The notes beneath the pieces are model-generated. The model saw only the letters and a list, made by a program, of their open reading frames with translations, made no database searches and was not told where the DNA came from. A stretch of DNA of 47,796 nucleotides, taken from the NCBI GenBank assembly GCA_016209885.1, contig JACQVF010000102.1:1-47796 (forward strand), read 5' to 3'. This DNA is from Gemmatimonadota bacterium (GTDB taxonomy: Bacteria > Gemmatimonadota > Gemmatimonadetes > Longimicrobiales > Gaopeijiaceae). This document shows positions 34,532 through 43,089 of the stretch, piece by piece. The position numbers and the translations under genes are program-made. Each line of letters starts with the position of its first letter. Within the stretch, counting starts at the first letter, position 1.

Positions 34532-35712
34532 CGCTCAGGTCCGACCGCCGGATGAGCGCATTCCACCTCGCGCACCGCTAGCTCACTGCTCGAAATGAGT
34601 CGTTCCACCTGATCCTGGAAAGCGCGCCCGAAGGTATGCACGTCGAACCGCCGCGCGTTCCTCCGCAGCGCCTCAACATCGAAGCTCAACGAGTCGAAGC
34701 GCAGTACCGCGGCGGCGAGCGCCTCCGGCGTCGGCTCGTGGAAGAAGACGCCGGTGGGCGACGGCCGGTCACGGGCGTCGTGCGGGCCCCCGTTGGCGTC
34801 GATGACAGTCTCCAGCGCGCCACCCGCGCCATAGGCGATGACCGGCGCACCCGCGGCCTGCGCCTCAACGATGGTGATCCCGAAATCCTCGACGCCGGGG
34901 AAGACGAAGGCGCGGCAGCGTCCCATCCACTCGGCGACCTCATCATCGCTCTCGCGGCCGGCGAACGCGATGCTGCGCCCGGCCAGGGCGCGCAGCCGCG
35001 GCATTTCCGGGCCGTCTCCCACGATGACGAGCCGGCGCCCGAGGCGGTTGAACGCCTCGACCGCCAGATCGACACGCTTGTACGGGACCAGGGCGCTCAC
35101 GATGAGATAGAAGTCCTCCCGCGAGGCCGCCGGCCGGAACCGGTCGATCTCCACGGGCGGGTAGATCACGTCCGCCGTCCGGCCATAGTAGCGACGGATC
35201 CGCCCCGCCACGTGTCTCGAGATGGCGACGAACGCGTCCACCCGTTCCGCCGTCCTCGCGTCCCAGCGCCGCAGCGCGGGCGCCGCCACGGCCATGGCGC
35301 CGCGCACCCACGGCCGTGCGCGGCCTGCACCGAAGTAATCGTCGTAGCGGTCCCACACGTAGCGCATGGGCGTATGGCAGTAACAGAGATGCGGCACGCC
35401 CAGTGGGGCGCGCACGGCCTTCGCCGCGCAGTGACTGCTCGAGATGACGAGATCGAAGCCGCGCAGGTCGAAACGCTCCACCGCCGCGGGGAAGAGAGGC
35501 AAATAGTACCGGTAGAGTTCCGCGGCGCGGGGGAGCCTGCTGACGAAAGACGTGTGGATCGGGTGCTCCTCGATGCGTCGAGACACGGAGCCCGGGACGT
35601 GAAGCAGCGTGAAGATCTCCGCGTCCGGATAGAGCGCGAGGAGCGCCTCCAGCACGCGCTCGCCTCCCCGCATGCCGGTGAGCCAATCGTGGACAAGGGC
35701 GACGCGGGTCAC
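34528..35712 (-). CDS. Glycosyltransferase family 4 (operon copy 1)
   Basis: 394-residue GT-B enzyme resembling mannosyl/rhamnosyl transferases of polysaccharide loci. N-terminal domain TRVALVHDWLTGMRGGERVL is typical; the second domain has VSALVPYKRVDLAVEAFNRL and FGITIVEAQAAGAPVIAYG, the retaining GT4 motif. The start is GTG at 35712, chosen because it overlaps the GT9 stop as GTGA and gives the canonical N-terminus; upstream in-frame codons lie within the GT9 gene. Its own TGA overlaps the next ATG. Confidence 0.92.
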   Translation of the reverse strand: MTRVALVHDWLTGMRGGERVLEALLALYPDAEIFTLLHVPGSVSRRIEEHPIHTSFVSRLPRAAELYRYYLPLFPAAVERFDLRGFDLVISSSHCAAKAVRAPLGVPHLCYCHTPMRYVWDRYDDYFGAGRARPWVRGAMAVAAPALRRWDARTAERVDAFVAISRHVAGRIRRYYGRTADVIYPPVEIDRFRPAASREDFYLIVSALVPYKRVDLAVEAFNRLGRRLVIVGDGPEMPRLRALAGRSIAFAGRESDDEVAEWMGRCRAFVFPGVEDFGITIVEAQAAGAPVIAYGAGGALETVIDANGGPHDARDRPSPTGVFFHEPTPEALAAAVLRFDSLSFDVEALRRNARRFDVHTFGRAFQDQVERLISSSELAVREVECAHPAVGPER

Positions 35713-36890
35713 GGCCAGCAGGTCGCTGAAGAACTTGAGCCCGGGGACGGGCGCGCGGCGAGGCACGCACTCAGGACCTGTTCCGGCGCGGCCGCAGGCT
35801 CGAGGATCAGCACCTGCCCACGGCCGAGCGGCGCCCATTCGGCGGGATCCGCGAACCGGTTCCACAGCACCACGACCCGCGGCGTGCCGGCCAGCGCGGC
35901 CAGGTGGGACGCGAAGGAATCCGCGCCCACGTAGACCGATGCCCGCCGGAAAACCCCCGCCAGCGCGGCGATGTCCGTGGCGCCGGCCACCAACCGCACG
36001 GGCAGCCCTTCAAACGCTCCGGCCAGCCACGTCCGTTCGGCCGCGGTCCCGGTCACGATCACGCTCCACCGGTCGCGACAGAGCTGCTGTGCCACGCTGC
36101 GCCAGCACGCGTCCGGCCAACGCTTCCGCGGGCGGGTACCCGGGTGCAGGACTGCGTACTCGGATCGACCGGCGTCCAGGCGCGCCAGCACCTCTTCGGC
36201 CGCCGCCGCGCCCGCGCGCAGCAGATAGCCGATGTCGGGATCCGCCCTCGCCGGTCGCGCCGTGCATACGCCGCTCCACCCGCGAAGCGCGTCCACCACG
36301 TCCTGGAATCGCCGTACCTCGTGCACGTCCCCGCGCCGGCGGACCTCGAGGTCCAGGAGAAACCGGAATCCGCCGGTGCCGAAGCCCACCAGGCAGCCGG
36401 GCCGCAGCAGCCGGAGGAGCGGGAGCGCGTTCGGAAAGTACGATCGCAGCTCGATCACCAGGTCAAACCGCTCGCGCCGCAGCGGCGGGAGCACCGCCGC
36501 GAGCGAGCGGATCCAGCGGACCGAGCGACTCACAGGGCGCGCCGTCCAGTTCAACAGCATGCTGTCGTACGCGTGGACCCGCGCCACCGCGGGATGCCCG
36601 CGAAGCAGGGGCGCCGCCCTGCTGGAGACGAGGAAGTCGATCTCGGCTCCCGGAAAGAGGCGCTTCAGAGCCGCCGGCACCCCCGTGGACAGAAGGACGT
36701 CCCCCAGGTGCGCGATGTTCGCCACCAGCACCTTTCTCGGCCGAAACGGGACCGTACGCCGCCGCAAGTGCGGCCTCACCAGCCGCCCACCAGCCCGGTC
36801 CAGGAGGCCGAGCGCCGCGTAGAGCCAGGGCTTGGACGTCCTGATCCCGCGGACCCCGCGTCGCTCTCCTCGCGTCATGACGGGTTCCAT
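35709..36890 (-). CDS. Glycosyltransferase family 9 (heptosyltransferase-like)
   Basis: 393 residues. GT9 features: the KVLVANIAHLGDVLLSTGVP nucleotide-binding start, SSRAAPLLRGHP, VLHPGTRPRKRWP in the donor domain, and YVGADSFASHLAALAGTPRV near the end. GT9 enzymes add heptose or similar sugars from ADP- or GDP-sugars to lipid A core or surface glycans. Two ATGs (36890 and 36878) are in frame and neither has a clear ribosome site; the first 30 residues are basic. A small hairpin (GCCTCC...GGAGGC, 36922-36943) lies in the 65-bp gap to the sugar transferase gene. Confidence 0.88.
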   Translation of the reverse strand: MEPVMTRGERRGVRGIRTSKPWLYAALGLLDRAGGRLVRPHLRRRTVPFRPRKVLVANIAHLGDVLLSTGVPAALKRLFPGAEIDFLVSSRAAPLLRGHPAVARVHAYDSMLLNWTARPVSRSVRWIRSLAAVLPPLRRERFDLVIELRSYFPNALPLLRLLRPGCLVGFGTGGFRFLLDLEVRRRGDVHEVRRFQDVVDALRGWSGVCTARPARADPDIGYLLRAGAAAAEEVLARLDAGRSEYAVLHPGTRPRKRWPDACWRSVAQQLCRDRWSVIVTGTAAERTWLAGAFEGLPVRLVAGATDIAALAGVFRRASVYVGADSFASHLAALAGTPRVVVLWNRFADPAEWAPLGRGQVLILEPAAAPEQVLSACLAARPSPGSSSSATCWP

Positions 36891-36955
36891 GCTCGGGCCA
36901 CGGGAAGCGGCGACGTTACGCCTCCAACCAATCAAGGAGGCAGTCACGGCCGACT

Positions 36956-37768
36956 CTACTCGTGGCCACGGAGGACCACGGGGACGGAGCGCACGAGGAT
37001 GGCGAGGTCGCGCCGGAAGGAACGGTCGCGCACGTAGTCCAGCTCGACGTGCGCACGCCCCGGGTAGTCGGGCCGCCCGCGCCCGCGGCTCGTCCACTCC
37101 CCGAAGATCCCGGGCTTCTCCGCCAGCAGCTCGTCCACGGCGGCGCCGAAGTGGACCAGCTCCTCCTGCACCACCGGCCGCGGCCCCACCAGCGACATCG
37201 TCCCGTTCAGCACATTGAAGAGCTGGGGCAGCTCGTCCAGGTACGTGCGCCGGAGCCAGCGGCCCACCTGCGTCACCCGGGGATCGTCGTCCGCCGGAAG
37301 CTTGAACCCGTTCCGCAAGTGGCGCTCCCTGAGGGAGGCGTCGCGATCCAGCGCGCGCTCGGCGTCCACGCCCATCGTCCGCAGCTTCCAGCAGCGGAAC
37401 GGCTTGCCGCCCTGTCCGACCCGGTGATGGCCGAAGAAGACCGGACGGCCTGAGCCGAGGAACACCGCAAGCGCGGCTGCGGTGAGGAGCGGCGCCGAGA
37501 GCACCAGAAGAACGAGCCCACCGGTCAGGTCCACGGCCCTCCGCGCCGCGCGGTTGAGCGTGTCGGCGACCGCCGATCGGGATCCCGCCCCCAGCCCCTC
37601 GACCCTCGTGCGAAGTCCAGACCGCTGCGGCGTCCCGCGGATCCACGCGGAGGACCACCGCAAGGAGCGGTCGGCGCGCTCGTGCCCCACCTGGGCGATC
37701 AGCAGGTCGATTGCGCCCGCGCAGAAGAGGGTGAGTAGATGGAAAGATCGAACAAAGTCGAGCCGCAT
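36956..37768 (-). CDS. Polyprenyl-phosphate sugar transferase (bacterial sugar transferase family)
   Basis: Initiating enzyme of the glycan locus: transfers a sugar-1-phosphate onto undecaprenyl phosphate (WcaJ/WbaP C-terminal-type, PF02397). 270 residues: an N-terminal basic segment, one hydrophobic helix (LTGGLVLLVLSAPLLTAAALAVF), then the catalytic domain with PVFFGHHRVGQGGKPF, KLRTM, the conserved LRRTYLDELPQLFNVLNG and GPRPV. No multi-helix N-terminal domain is present, so it is the short class. The ATG has GGGAG 7 bases upstream. As the first gene, it sets the promoter position of the operon. Confidence 0.94.
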   Translation of the reverse strand: MRLDFVRSFHLLTLFCAGAIDLLIAQVGHERADRSLRWSSAWIRGTPQRSGLRTRVEGLGAGSRSAVADTLNRAARRAVDLTGGLVLLVLSAPLLTAAALAVFLGSGRPVFFGHHRVGQGGKPFRCWKLRTMGVDAERALDRDASLRERHLRNGFKLPADDDPRVTQVGRWLRRTYLDELPQLFNVLNGTMSLVGPRPVVQEELVHFGAAVDELLAEKPGIFGEWTSRGRGRPDYPGRAHVELDYVRDRSFRRDLAILVRSVPVVLRGHE

Positions 37769-37873
37769 TCACACTCCCGGCCTTGGGGTCACGCGCTCGC
37801 CCGCACGCGCCACAGGCCCGACACGGGCGCAGGTTCAGACGAACAGGTCGCTGAAGACTTTGGCGACTTGTTA

Positions 37874-37902
37874 GCTTTAATACTCGAACTTCGAGCCGTC
37901 AA
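37874..37902 (-). promoter_or_regulatory. Possible promoter with operator palindrome in the spacer
   Basis: On the minus strand TTGACG (37902-37897) is followed 16-17 bases later by TTAAAG/TAAAGC. The spacer holds a perfect 13-base inverted repeat CTCGAA-G-TTCGAG (37883-37895). A repressor bound there would block a promoter reading into the glycan operon, whose first codon is about 105 bp downstream. The -35 match is good, the -10 match is weak. Confidence 0.4.
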
Positions 37903-37972
37903 CGTTGTGGGGACCGTAATAAGTGGCCACCCCACCGACGCTGAAGCAGGGGCGACCTCGTCCGGACCCCAC
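37877..37972 (-). other. Short open frame, 31 codons, atypical composition
   Basis: GTG-initiated frame (37972) ending at TAA 37877. Its last 19 residues read GGVATYYGPHNVDGSKFEY, which contains Tyr, Asn, Lys, Phe and His uncommon in chance translations of this G+C-rich DNA. No clear ribosome site and no conserved leader motif. It could be a small peptide gene, the remains of a longer gene, or coincidence, and it overlaps the promoter candidate. Confidence 0.25.
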
Positions 37973-38137
37973 CCCTGCGATCTTCCCGCAGCGCGCCGGG
38001 GGGCCGGGAGCCGGGCGCCCGCGGGAGCAGCGCCGCCCGGGTCTGCGGCCCGTTGACGGGCGACACCTTTCCGAATCACGTTGCCGTGGCGCTGCGTCTC
38101 GGCCGCGGTCGCGCGCCGTTCGGTGAGCGGGGCAAGG

Positions 38138-39445
38138 ATGAGCGACTACTTGGAGAAGCTGACGGCGGATGCCATCGCCGAGCGCTTCCGCTGGGCGCGC
38201 CGACACGGTCATCCGTCGTACGTCTGGCCGGAGGTGCCGATCGCCGCCTGGCGTGCTTGCCTGCGCGAGATCGAGCGCTGCGTTACAGAAGCCCTGCGCG
38301 GGGGTCCCTCTCCGATTCCCATCGCCGTGCCCGAGGACGCCGCTACCCGCGCGCTTGGCGTGGCCGCGTTCACCTCGGGAATGGGCCCGCTGCTTGGATA
38401 CTGGTTCGAGGTCGGGCTGCTGGAAGGCGATGGGGACGTGGCGGCGTTGCTGCGCCTTCATCTCGACCACGGGCGGCGGCGGGCGCGGCGCCTCGCGGAA
38501 GAGCTCTCTCGCGTGCTGGATCTGCTCGCCAGCGCAGGCATTGCGGCCGTCGTGGTGAAGGGAGCGTCCACGGCCCACCTCTACTTCCCGGATCCCGGCA
38601 CGCGGCCGGCCGCGGACATCGATCTGGTGGTGCCCACCCGTGACCTCCGGGTCGCGACCCGCGTGCTGGAGCAAGCGCGGTATACGCCGACGGTGCGGCA
38701 GTCACGGCCCTACAAGTGCGATTGGGTGCCACCCGGCGCTCCGCGGGCGCTCTGCTCCCTCGAGCTCAGCCATGCGGACAACCCGTACGCCATCGAGGTT
38801 CATGACTCTCTCGAGCGGACCTTCTTCGGCGTGCGGACCGTCCGCCTGGGGCCGGCAGACGCAGCGAACACGGAACCGTGGGAGGCCTTCCATGCCGGTG
38901 CCCGCGTGCTTGCGCCCCCGCTCGAGCTCGCGTTCCTCGCCGTGCATGCGTCCGAGGAGCTGCACGAGCTCCAGCTCCTGCGCATCGTGGAGCTGGTCTT
39001 CGTGATTCGGCGGAACCTGGCGAGCCGGCGGCTGAACTGGGAGGCGGTGGCGCGCGCCCTCGAGGACGCGGACGCCCTGCGCTTCGCGTACCCGGCGTTC
39101 GAGCTGGCAGAGCGCATGGTGCCGGGGATCGTCGACGACGGCTTCCGGCAACGGCTCGCACGCGCGGCGACCCCGCGGATGCGCCGGGTGCTTCAGCGCC
39201 TGACGCCGTCCACGGTGCAGTGCCCCGAGGCGTTGTCGCTGGAAGAGCGTTTCATGTGGGCGGCGGGGCCACTGGAGCTCGCGCGGCGCGCCGTCTATCT
39301 GCTCTGGCCGACCCACGCGGCGGACTCGAGGCGACCTCTCGGGACGCTGTACGCGGAGCGGATGTTCAGGGTGTTCCGTGGCCGCGTCTCGCTGCGCACG
39401 CCGGCGCTCACGCCCGACCGCGGGGACGGCCGGCCGGAGGCCTAG
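38138..39445 (+). CDS. PF14907-type nucleotidyltransferase
   Basis: 435 residues of the uncharacterised nucleotidyltransferase family (NTP_transf_5). The core is at about 120-260: AGIAAVVVKGASTAHLYF supplies the lysine-glycine loop, RPAADIDLVVP the DxD metal ligands (Asp160, Asp162), and FRWARR- and helix-rich flanks complete it. The family transfers a nucleotide or polyphosphate-like moiety, with known cases in lasso peptide tailoring. ATG 38138 is preferred over the upstream GTG/ATG codons because SDYLEKLTADAI is a natural N-terminus; the ribosome site is unclear. Divergent from the glycan operon. Confidence 0.82.
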   Translation: MSDYLEKLTADAIAERFRWARRHGHPSYVWPEVPIAAWRACLREIERCVTEALRGGPSPIPIAVPEDAATRALGVAAFTSGMGPLLGYWFEVGLLEGDGDVAALLRLHLDHGRRRARRLAEELSRVLDLLASAGIAAVVVKGASTAHLYFPDPGTRPAADIDLVVPTRDLRVATRVLEQARYTPTVRQSRPYKCDWVPPGAPRALCSLELSHADNPYAIEVHDSLERTFFGVRTVRLGPADAANTEPWEAFHAGARVLAPPLELAFLAVHASEELHELQLLRIVELVFVIRRNLASRRLNWEAVARALEDADALRFAYPAFELAERMVPGIVDDGFRQRLARAATPRMRRVLQRLTPSTVQCPEALSLEERFMWAAGPLELARRAVYLLWPTHAADSRRPLGTLYAERMFRVFRGRVSLRTPALTPDRGDGRPEA

Positions 39446-39460
39446 CAGGTCGCAGAAGAA

Positions 39461-40783
39461 CTAGAGGCGGTCGCGCGGACGGGCGAAATCGAGGGCGGAC
39501 GTCTCCGAGCCGTCGAGCGCTCCGGCCCCGGCGGGAGCTGCGCTGCCGGCGCGCCGGAGGCCGAGGATCAGCGCCACGGCACCGCCGAGCGCGACGGCGC
39601 CTGCCACTGCGAAGAGCAGATCGAACGACCCCGCCTCCAGGAGCGCGCCGCCCGCGCCTGCGCCCACGAGTCCGCTCAGCTCCGTGGCGCCATTCCGCCA
39701 GCTCGAGACCGCACCGTGGCGGCTGCGTGGCGCGCGTTCCAGCAGAACCTGGTCGATGAGCGGGTTCGTAGCCGGAGGAACGATCCCCTGGAGCAGATAG
39801 AGGGCGATGGCCAGCGGCAGCGCGCCGGCAGCGGCCAGGACCCAGAGGGCCGGTGCGAAGAGAAGCATCCATGCCGCCAGCATGCAGCGGACACCCACGC
39901 GGCCGGCCGCGGCACCGCTACCGAAGATCACCGCCGCCGTGAGCGCCTGCGCCGCGGCGAAGATCCAGCCGATGCGATCCGGCGCGGCACCATGCACGCG
40001 CTGGAAGTACAGGTTGAAGAATGGGATCACCAGGCCGCCGGCGGTCATCCACACGGCCACCAGCACGACGAGCGTCACCAGCGGCCTCGGAATCCGCAGG
40101 CCCGCGAGCGCCTGCCGCGCCCGGGCAGGCAGCGTGGCGACCGGCGGTCCCGCAGCGCTGGACGCGATGATCGCCGCACCGGCTCCTCGGCGCACGAACG
40201 CGAAGGCCGCGCCGCCCAGCGCCGTCCCTACGGCGCCGGTCACCAGGCCGCCGCGCACGCCGCCGACGCCACTCAGCCCGAGCGCCGCCTCCAGTCGCCC
40301 GGGCACCTCGCCTGCCGTCGCCATCCACGCGGCACCGCTGCCCACCAGCAACGCCACGTTCCAGGAGAACGCCCGGGAACGAAGCGCCGGCGGCGCGAGT
40401 TCCATCACGATCGGACCCATGGCCACGCGCCAAACGGCAGCGCCGGCACCGGCGATGAACGCGGTGGCGCAGATCGCAAGCGGGCGCACGACGAACGCGC
40501 CGGCGGTGAGCCCAAGGGCGGTGAGCACGGCCGCCGCGACATAGGCCGCCCGCGCGCCCAGCCGGTCCACGACGATCCCGGCGGGGGCCAGCGAGGCGAG
40601 GCCGCCGGCGGTAAGCGCAGCAGCCGCCAGCCCCATCACGGATTCCCGGAGCCCTAGCGCATCCAGGTAGAAGTTGTAGAGGAAGGCGTGAAAGAAGAGG
40701 CCGGCGGCGAACAACACGTTCGCGACGAAGAACAGGACGAGCTCGTCCCAGGGTGCCGCGCCTGCCGCGCTCTGGCGTTCCAT
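39461..40783 (-). CDS. MFS transporter
   Basis: 440-residue major facilitator superfamily protein with about twelve hydrophobic segments, starting LVLFFVANVLFAAGLFFHAF. The loop between helices 2 and 3 is G-I-V-V-D-R-L-G-A-R, the MFS signature. Helix-rich second half includes LVTLVVLVAVWMTAGGLVIP and ALYLLQGIVPPATNPLID. The substrate is not evident; it resembles drug or metabolite exporters. It is convergent with the nucleotidyltransferase (15 bp) and divergent from the TonB receptor (69 bp). Confidence 0.88.
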   Translation of the reverse strand: MERQSAAGAAPWDELVLFFVANVLFAAGLFFHAFLYNFYLDALGLRESVMGLAAAALTAGGLASLAPAGIVVDRLGARAAYVAAAVLTALGLTAGAFVVRPLAICATAFIAGAGAAVWRVAMGPIVMELAPPALRSRAFSWNVALLVGSGAAWMATAGEVPGRLEAALGLSGVGGVRGGLVTGAVGTALGGAAFAFVRRGAGAAIIASSAAGPPVATLPARARQALAGLRIPRPLVTLVVLVAVWMTAGGLVIPFFNLYFQRVHGAAPDRIGWIFAAAQALTAAVIFGSGAAAGRVGVRCMLAAWMLLFAPALWVLAAAGALPLAIALYLLQGIVPPATNPLIDQVLLERAPRSRHGAVSSWRNGATELSGLVGAGAGGALLEAGSFDLLFAVAGAVALGGAVALILGLRRAGSAAPAGAGALDGSETSALDFARPRDRL

Positions 40784-40852
40784 GGCGAACCGGCTCACTT
40801 TCGGGGGCCGTCCGCCGGTATCGGAGATCGACCGCTCGACTGGAGGAAAGTC

Positions 40853-42901
40853 ATGCCGCGAGCCCTGTACGGCCATCCGATCCTCAGTTCGATCGCCACC
40901 ATCATCATCGCGAGCCTCGCGCTCCCTCGACCCGTCCGCAGCGCCGAGTCGCGCGCAGCGCCTGCGGCGCCTCAGGAGCGGGACACCGCCCGAACGCCGG
41001 TGGTCCCTCTCCCGCCCCTGGTCGTCACCGCTACCCGCGTCCCCGTGAAGGCGGACCTCGTCGGCTTCGCCATCACCGTCGTCACACCCGCGGAGCTCGC
41101 CGCGGAGCGGCCGCTCTACGCCGCCGATGCGCTCCGCGATCTTCCGGGCGCATTCATCGACGAAGCCGTGGGCCCCGGGGGACCAACAATAGTACGCCTG
41201 CGCGGCGGCGAGGAAGTGTTCACTCAGATCCTGGTGGACGGCGTACAGGTGAACCAGAACGGCGGGTTCTTCGATTTCCAGGGACTGACGCTCACGAACG
41301 TGGAACGCGTGGAGGTCGCCCGCGGACCTCAGAGCGCGCTCTACGGCTCGTCGGCCGTGAGCGGCGTGGTCCAGTTCCTCACGCCCCGCGGAGAGTTGAG
41401 CCCACCGCGCTTGGTGCTGACAGCGGCAGGCGGCGATGCCGCGCGCAACGGCGGAAGCTTCCGCGGTATCGCCGAGGTCGCCGGCGGCGCCGCCAGGCTC
41501 CGTTACTCCGGCGGCGTGGGGACCGCGTACAACCGTGGGATCTACGCGCAGCCGCACGACACGCGCACGCTCGACGGCTCGCTCCGGATCGACTGGAGCC
41601 CCTCGGACCGCTGGGACCTGACGGGGACGGCGCGTTTCGCGGGCGTCGAGTCGAACCATCCGGTCCGCGACCCCGGCGCCACGCGCGCGCCGCTCGACCC
41701 CAACGCGCGGCTCGAGCGCGACCGCTGGATCCCCTCGCTCCTGCTACGATACGCACCGTCGGAACGCTGGATGCACCGGCTGCGGGCCTCGCTCTACCGC
41801 GAGGACTTCCTCTTCGCCGACGAGTTCGACGGCGTGAGCCAGAAGCGCACGTACGACTTCTTCATCTTCGACGCGAATCTCGTGTTCACCAGCGATCTGT
41901 GGCGCACCACGCTCGAGTACGTGGGGAGTTATCGCCCACGCGCGGGCCCGGGCGCCGGCGCGTTCACCCTGTCCTACGGCGGTCAGTGGGAGCGCGAGGA
42001 GCTCAGCGACCGCATCACAGGGGACTTCCAGGACAGGCTCTCGCTGGATCGCAGCAGCGTGGCCGGTTTCATCGAGTTGCTCGCCGCCCTCGGCCCGCGG
42101 CTGAGCCTGGTGGCCGGCGCGCGGGCGGAGAAGTTCGAAGACCTGGAGGTAGAGTTCACGCCGCGGGCGAGCGCCGTGGTCCGGCTACTCGGCGACGCGC
42201 TCTCGCTGCGCATCGCCGCCGGCCGCGCCTACAAGGCGCCCAACCTGCAGCAGCAGTACGTGGACAACCCGTTCATCGCGGCGAACCCGGATCTCGAGCC
42301 GGAGACGAGCACGAGCTGGGAGGTGGGCGCCGACCTGCGCAGCCGCGACGGCCGGCTGTACGGGGGACTCACGTATTTCCGACAGGAATTCGACAACCTG
42401 ATCCGCACCGTGGCCCAGGAGAGCTCGACGCAGCAAATCAACCGCAACCTGGGGAAGAGCCGCGCCCAGGGGATCGAGTGGAGCGTGCGCTACCAGCCGG
42501 GCACTCGCGTGCTCGTGGGCAGCGATGGCTCCTGGATCGACATGGAGATCCTGGACAACCGCGGGCTCTCCGCGTCCGAGTTCCCCCGCGGGCAACCGCT
42601 GCCGTTTCGGCCCGCCGCGGTTGGCAGCGCCTTCCTGCAAGTCACGCCTGTGGAGCGCGTGACCGCGGCGCTGCGCGGCACGCTGGTGGGTCGGCAGTGG
42701 GTGCTCACGGAGCGGTTCAGCGGCCGGCGCGTCGAGCTCGACGCCTACGTGCTGGCCGGACTCAACGCGAGCGTCACGGTCTCGCCGCACCTCGAGCTCT
42801 ATACGCGGGTGGACAACCTCTTCGACACCGCGTACGAGACCGCATTCGACCGTCCCGGGATCCCGCTGACCGCGGCCGTGGGCGCACGGCTCACAAACTA
42901 G
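40853..42901 (+). CDS. TonB-dependent outer-membrane receptor, BtuB-like
   Basis: 682 residues. A signal peptide (about 1-31) is followed by the TonB-box-like PLVVTATRVPVK, a plug domain with DALRDLPGAFIDEAVG, TIVRLRGGEEVFTQILVDGVQ, NVERVEVARGPQSALYGSSA and VVQFLTPRGE, then a 22-strand barrel ending in a C-terminal aromatic-less LTN. The closest known pattern is BtuB, the vitamin B12 receptor, though siderophore or oligosaccharide uptake is possible. ATG with GGAGG 6 bases upstream. No cobalamin riboswitch is visible in the short leader. Confidence 0.93.
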   Translation: MPRALYGHPILSSIATIIIASLALPRPVRSAESRAAPAAPQERDTARTPVVPLPPLVVTATRVPVKADLVGFAITVVTPAELAAERPLYAADALRDLPGAFIDEAVGPGGPTIVRLRGGEEVFTQILVDGVQVNQNGGFFDFQGLTLTNVERVEVARGPQSALYGSSAVSGVVQFLTPRGELSPPRLVLTAAGGDAARNGGSFRGIAEVAGGAARLRYSGGVGTAYNRGIYAQPHDTRTLDGSLRIDWSPSDRWDLTGTARFAGVESNHPVRDPGATRAPLDPNARLERDRWIPSLLLRYAPSERWMHRLRASLYREDFLFADEFDGVSQKRTYDFFIFDANLVFTSDLWRTTLEYVGSYRPRAGPGAGAFTLSYGGQWEREELSDRITGDFQDRLSLDRSSVAGFIELLAALGPRLSLVAGARAEKFEDLEVEFTPRASAVVRLLGDALSLRIAAGRAYKAPNLQQQYVDNPFIAANPDLEPETSTSWEVGADLRSRDGRLYGGLTYFRQEFDNLIRTVAQESSTQQINRNLGKSRAQGIEWSVRYQPGTRVLVGSDGSWIDMEILDNRGLSASEFPRGQPLPFRPAAVGSAFLQVTPVERVTAALRGTLVGRQWVLTERFSGRRVELDAYVLAGLNASVTVSPHLELYTRVDNLFDTAYETAFDRPGIPLTAAVGARLTN

Positions 42902-43089
42902 TGCTCCATGAGCGCGAGCGCGTCCGCGACGGCCGCGCCAGCCGCCGTATTGTTGAAGATGCTCCAGACCTCACGGGCCTCCCGGTGTTCGCGCGCACGC
43001 TCCGCGAGCGCATCGAGGAAGGAAGGCGCTTCGCCACGCTCCTCGGGTCTCCTCGGCCTTCGCGCTTCCCGTTCAGCGGGCGGGGTCAC
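42898..43089 (-). pseudogene. Remnant of a DUF72 (YecE-like) protein
   Basis: 63-residue frame whose last 40 residues (FLDALAERAREHREAREVW, SIFNNTAAGAAVADALALM) match the C-terminal end of DUF72 proteins, in which the FNN/FDN-T-A-x-G-x-A motif is conserved. The preceding part (PAEREARRPRRPEERG) is not related. A complete DUF72 protein has about 240 residues, so this is a truncated leftover. Its GTG overlaps the ABC transporter stop (GTGA) and its stop shares the CTAG of the convergent TonB gene. A functional mini-protein cannot be excluded. Confidence 0.5.

Larger units (their letters stand above)
37769..38137. other. Divergent promoter region of the glycan locus
   Basis: 370 bp between the sugar transferase (minus) and nucleotidyltransferase (plus). 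It contains the palindrome/promoter candidate at 37874-37902 and a minus-strand short frame (37877-37972) with unusual amino acid composition. The middle (37980-38120) is very G+C rich. No other gene is supported. Confidence 0.5.

Noticed and set aside
28456..39445. A complete lasso peptide biosynthetic cluster
   Set aside because: Kinase- and PF14907-type genes are present, but no asparagine-synthetase-like cyclase, transglutaminase-like protease, RRE/PqqD protein or precursor with a recognisable leader is encoded in the window.
40784..40852. Cobalamin riboswitch ahead of the BtuB-like receptor
   Set aside because: The leader is only 69 bp between divergent genes and shows no B12-box or the required multi-stem architecture.
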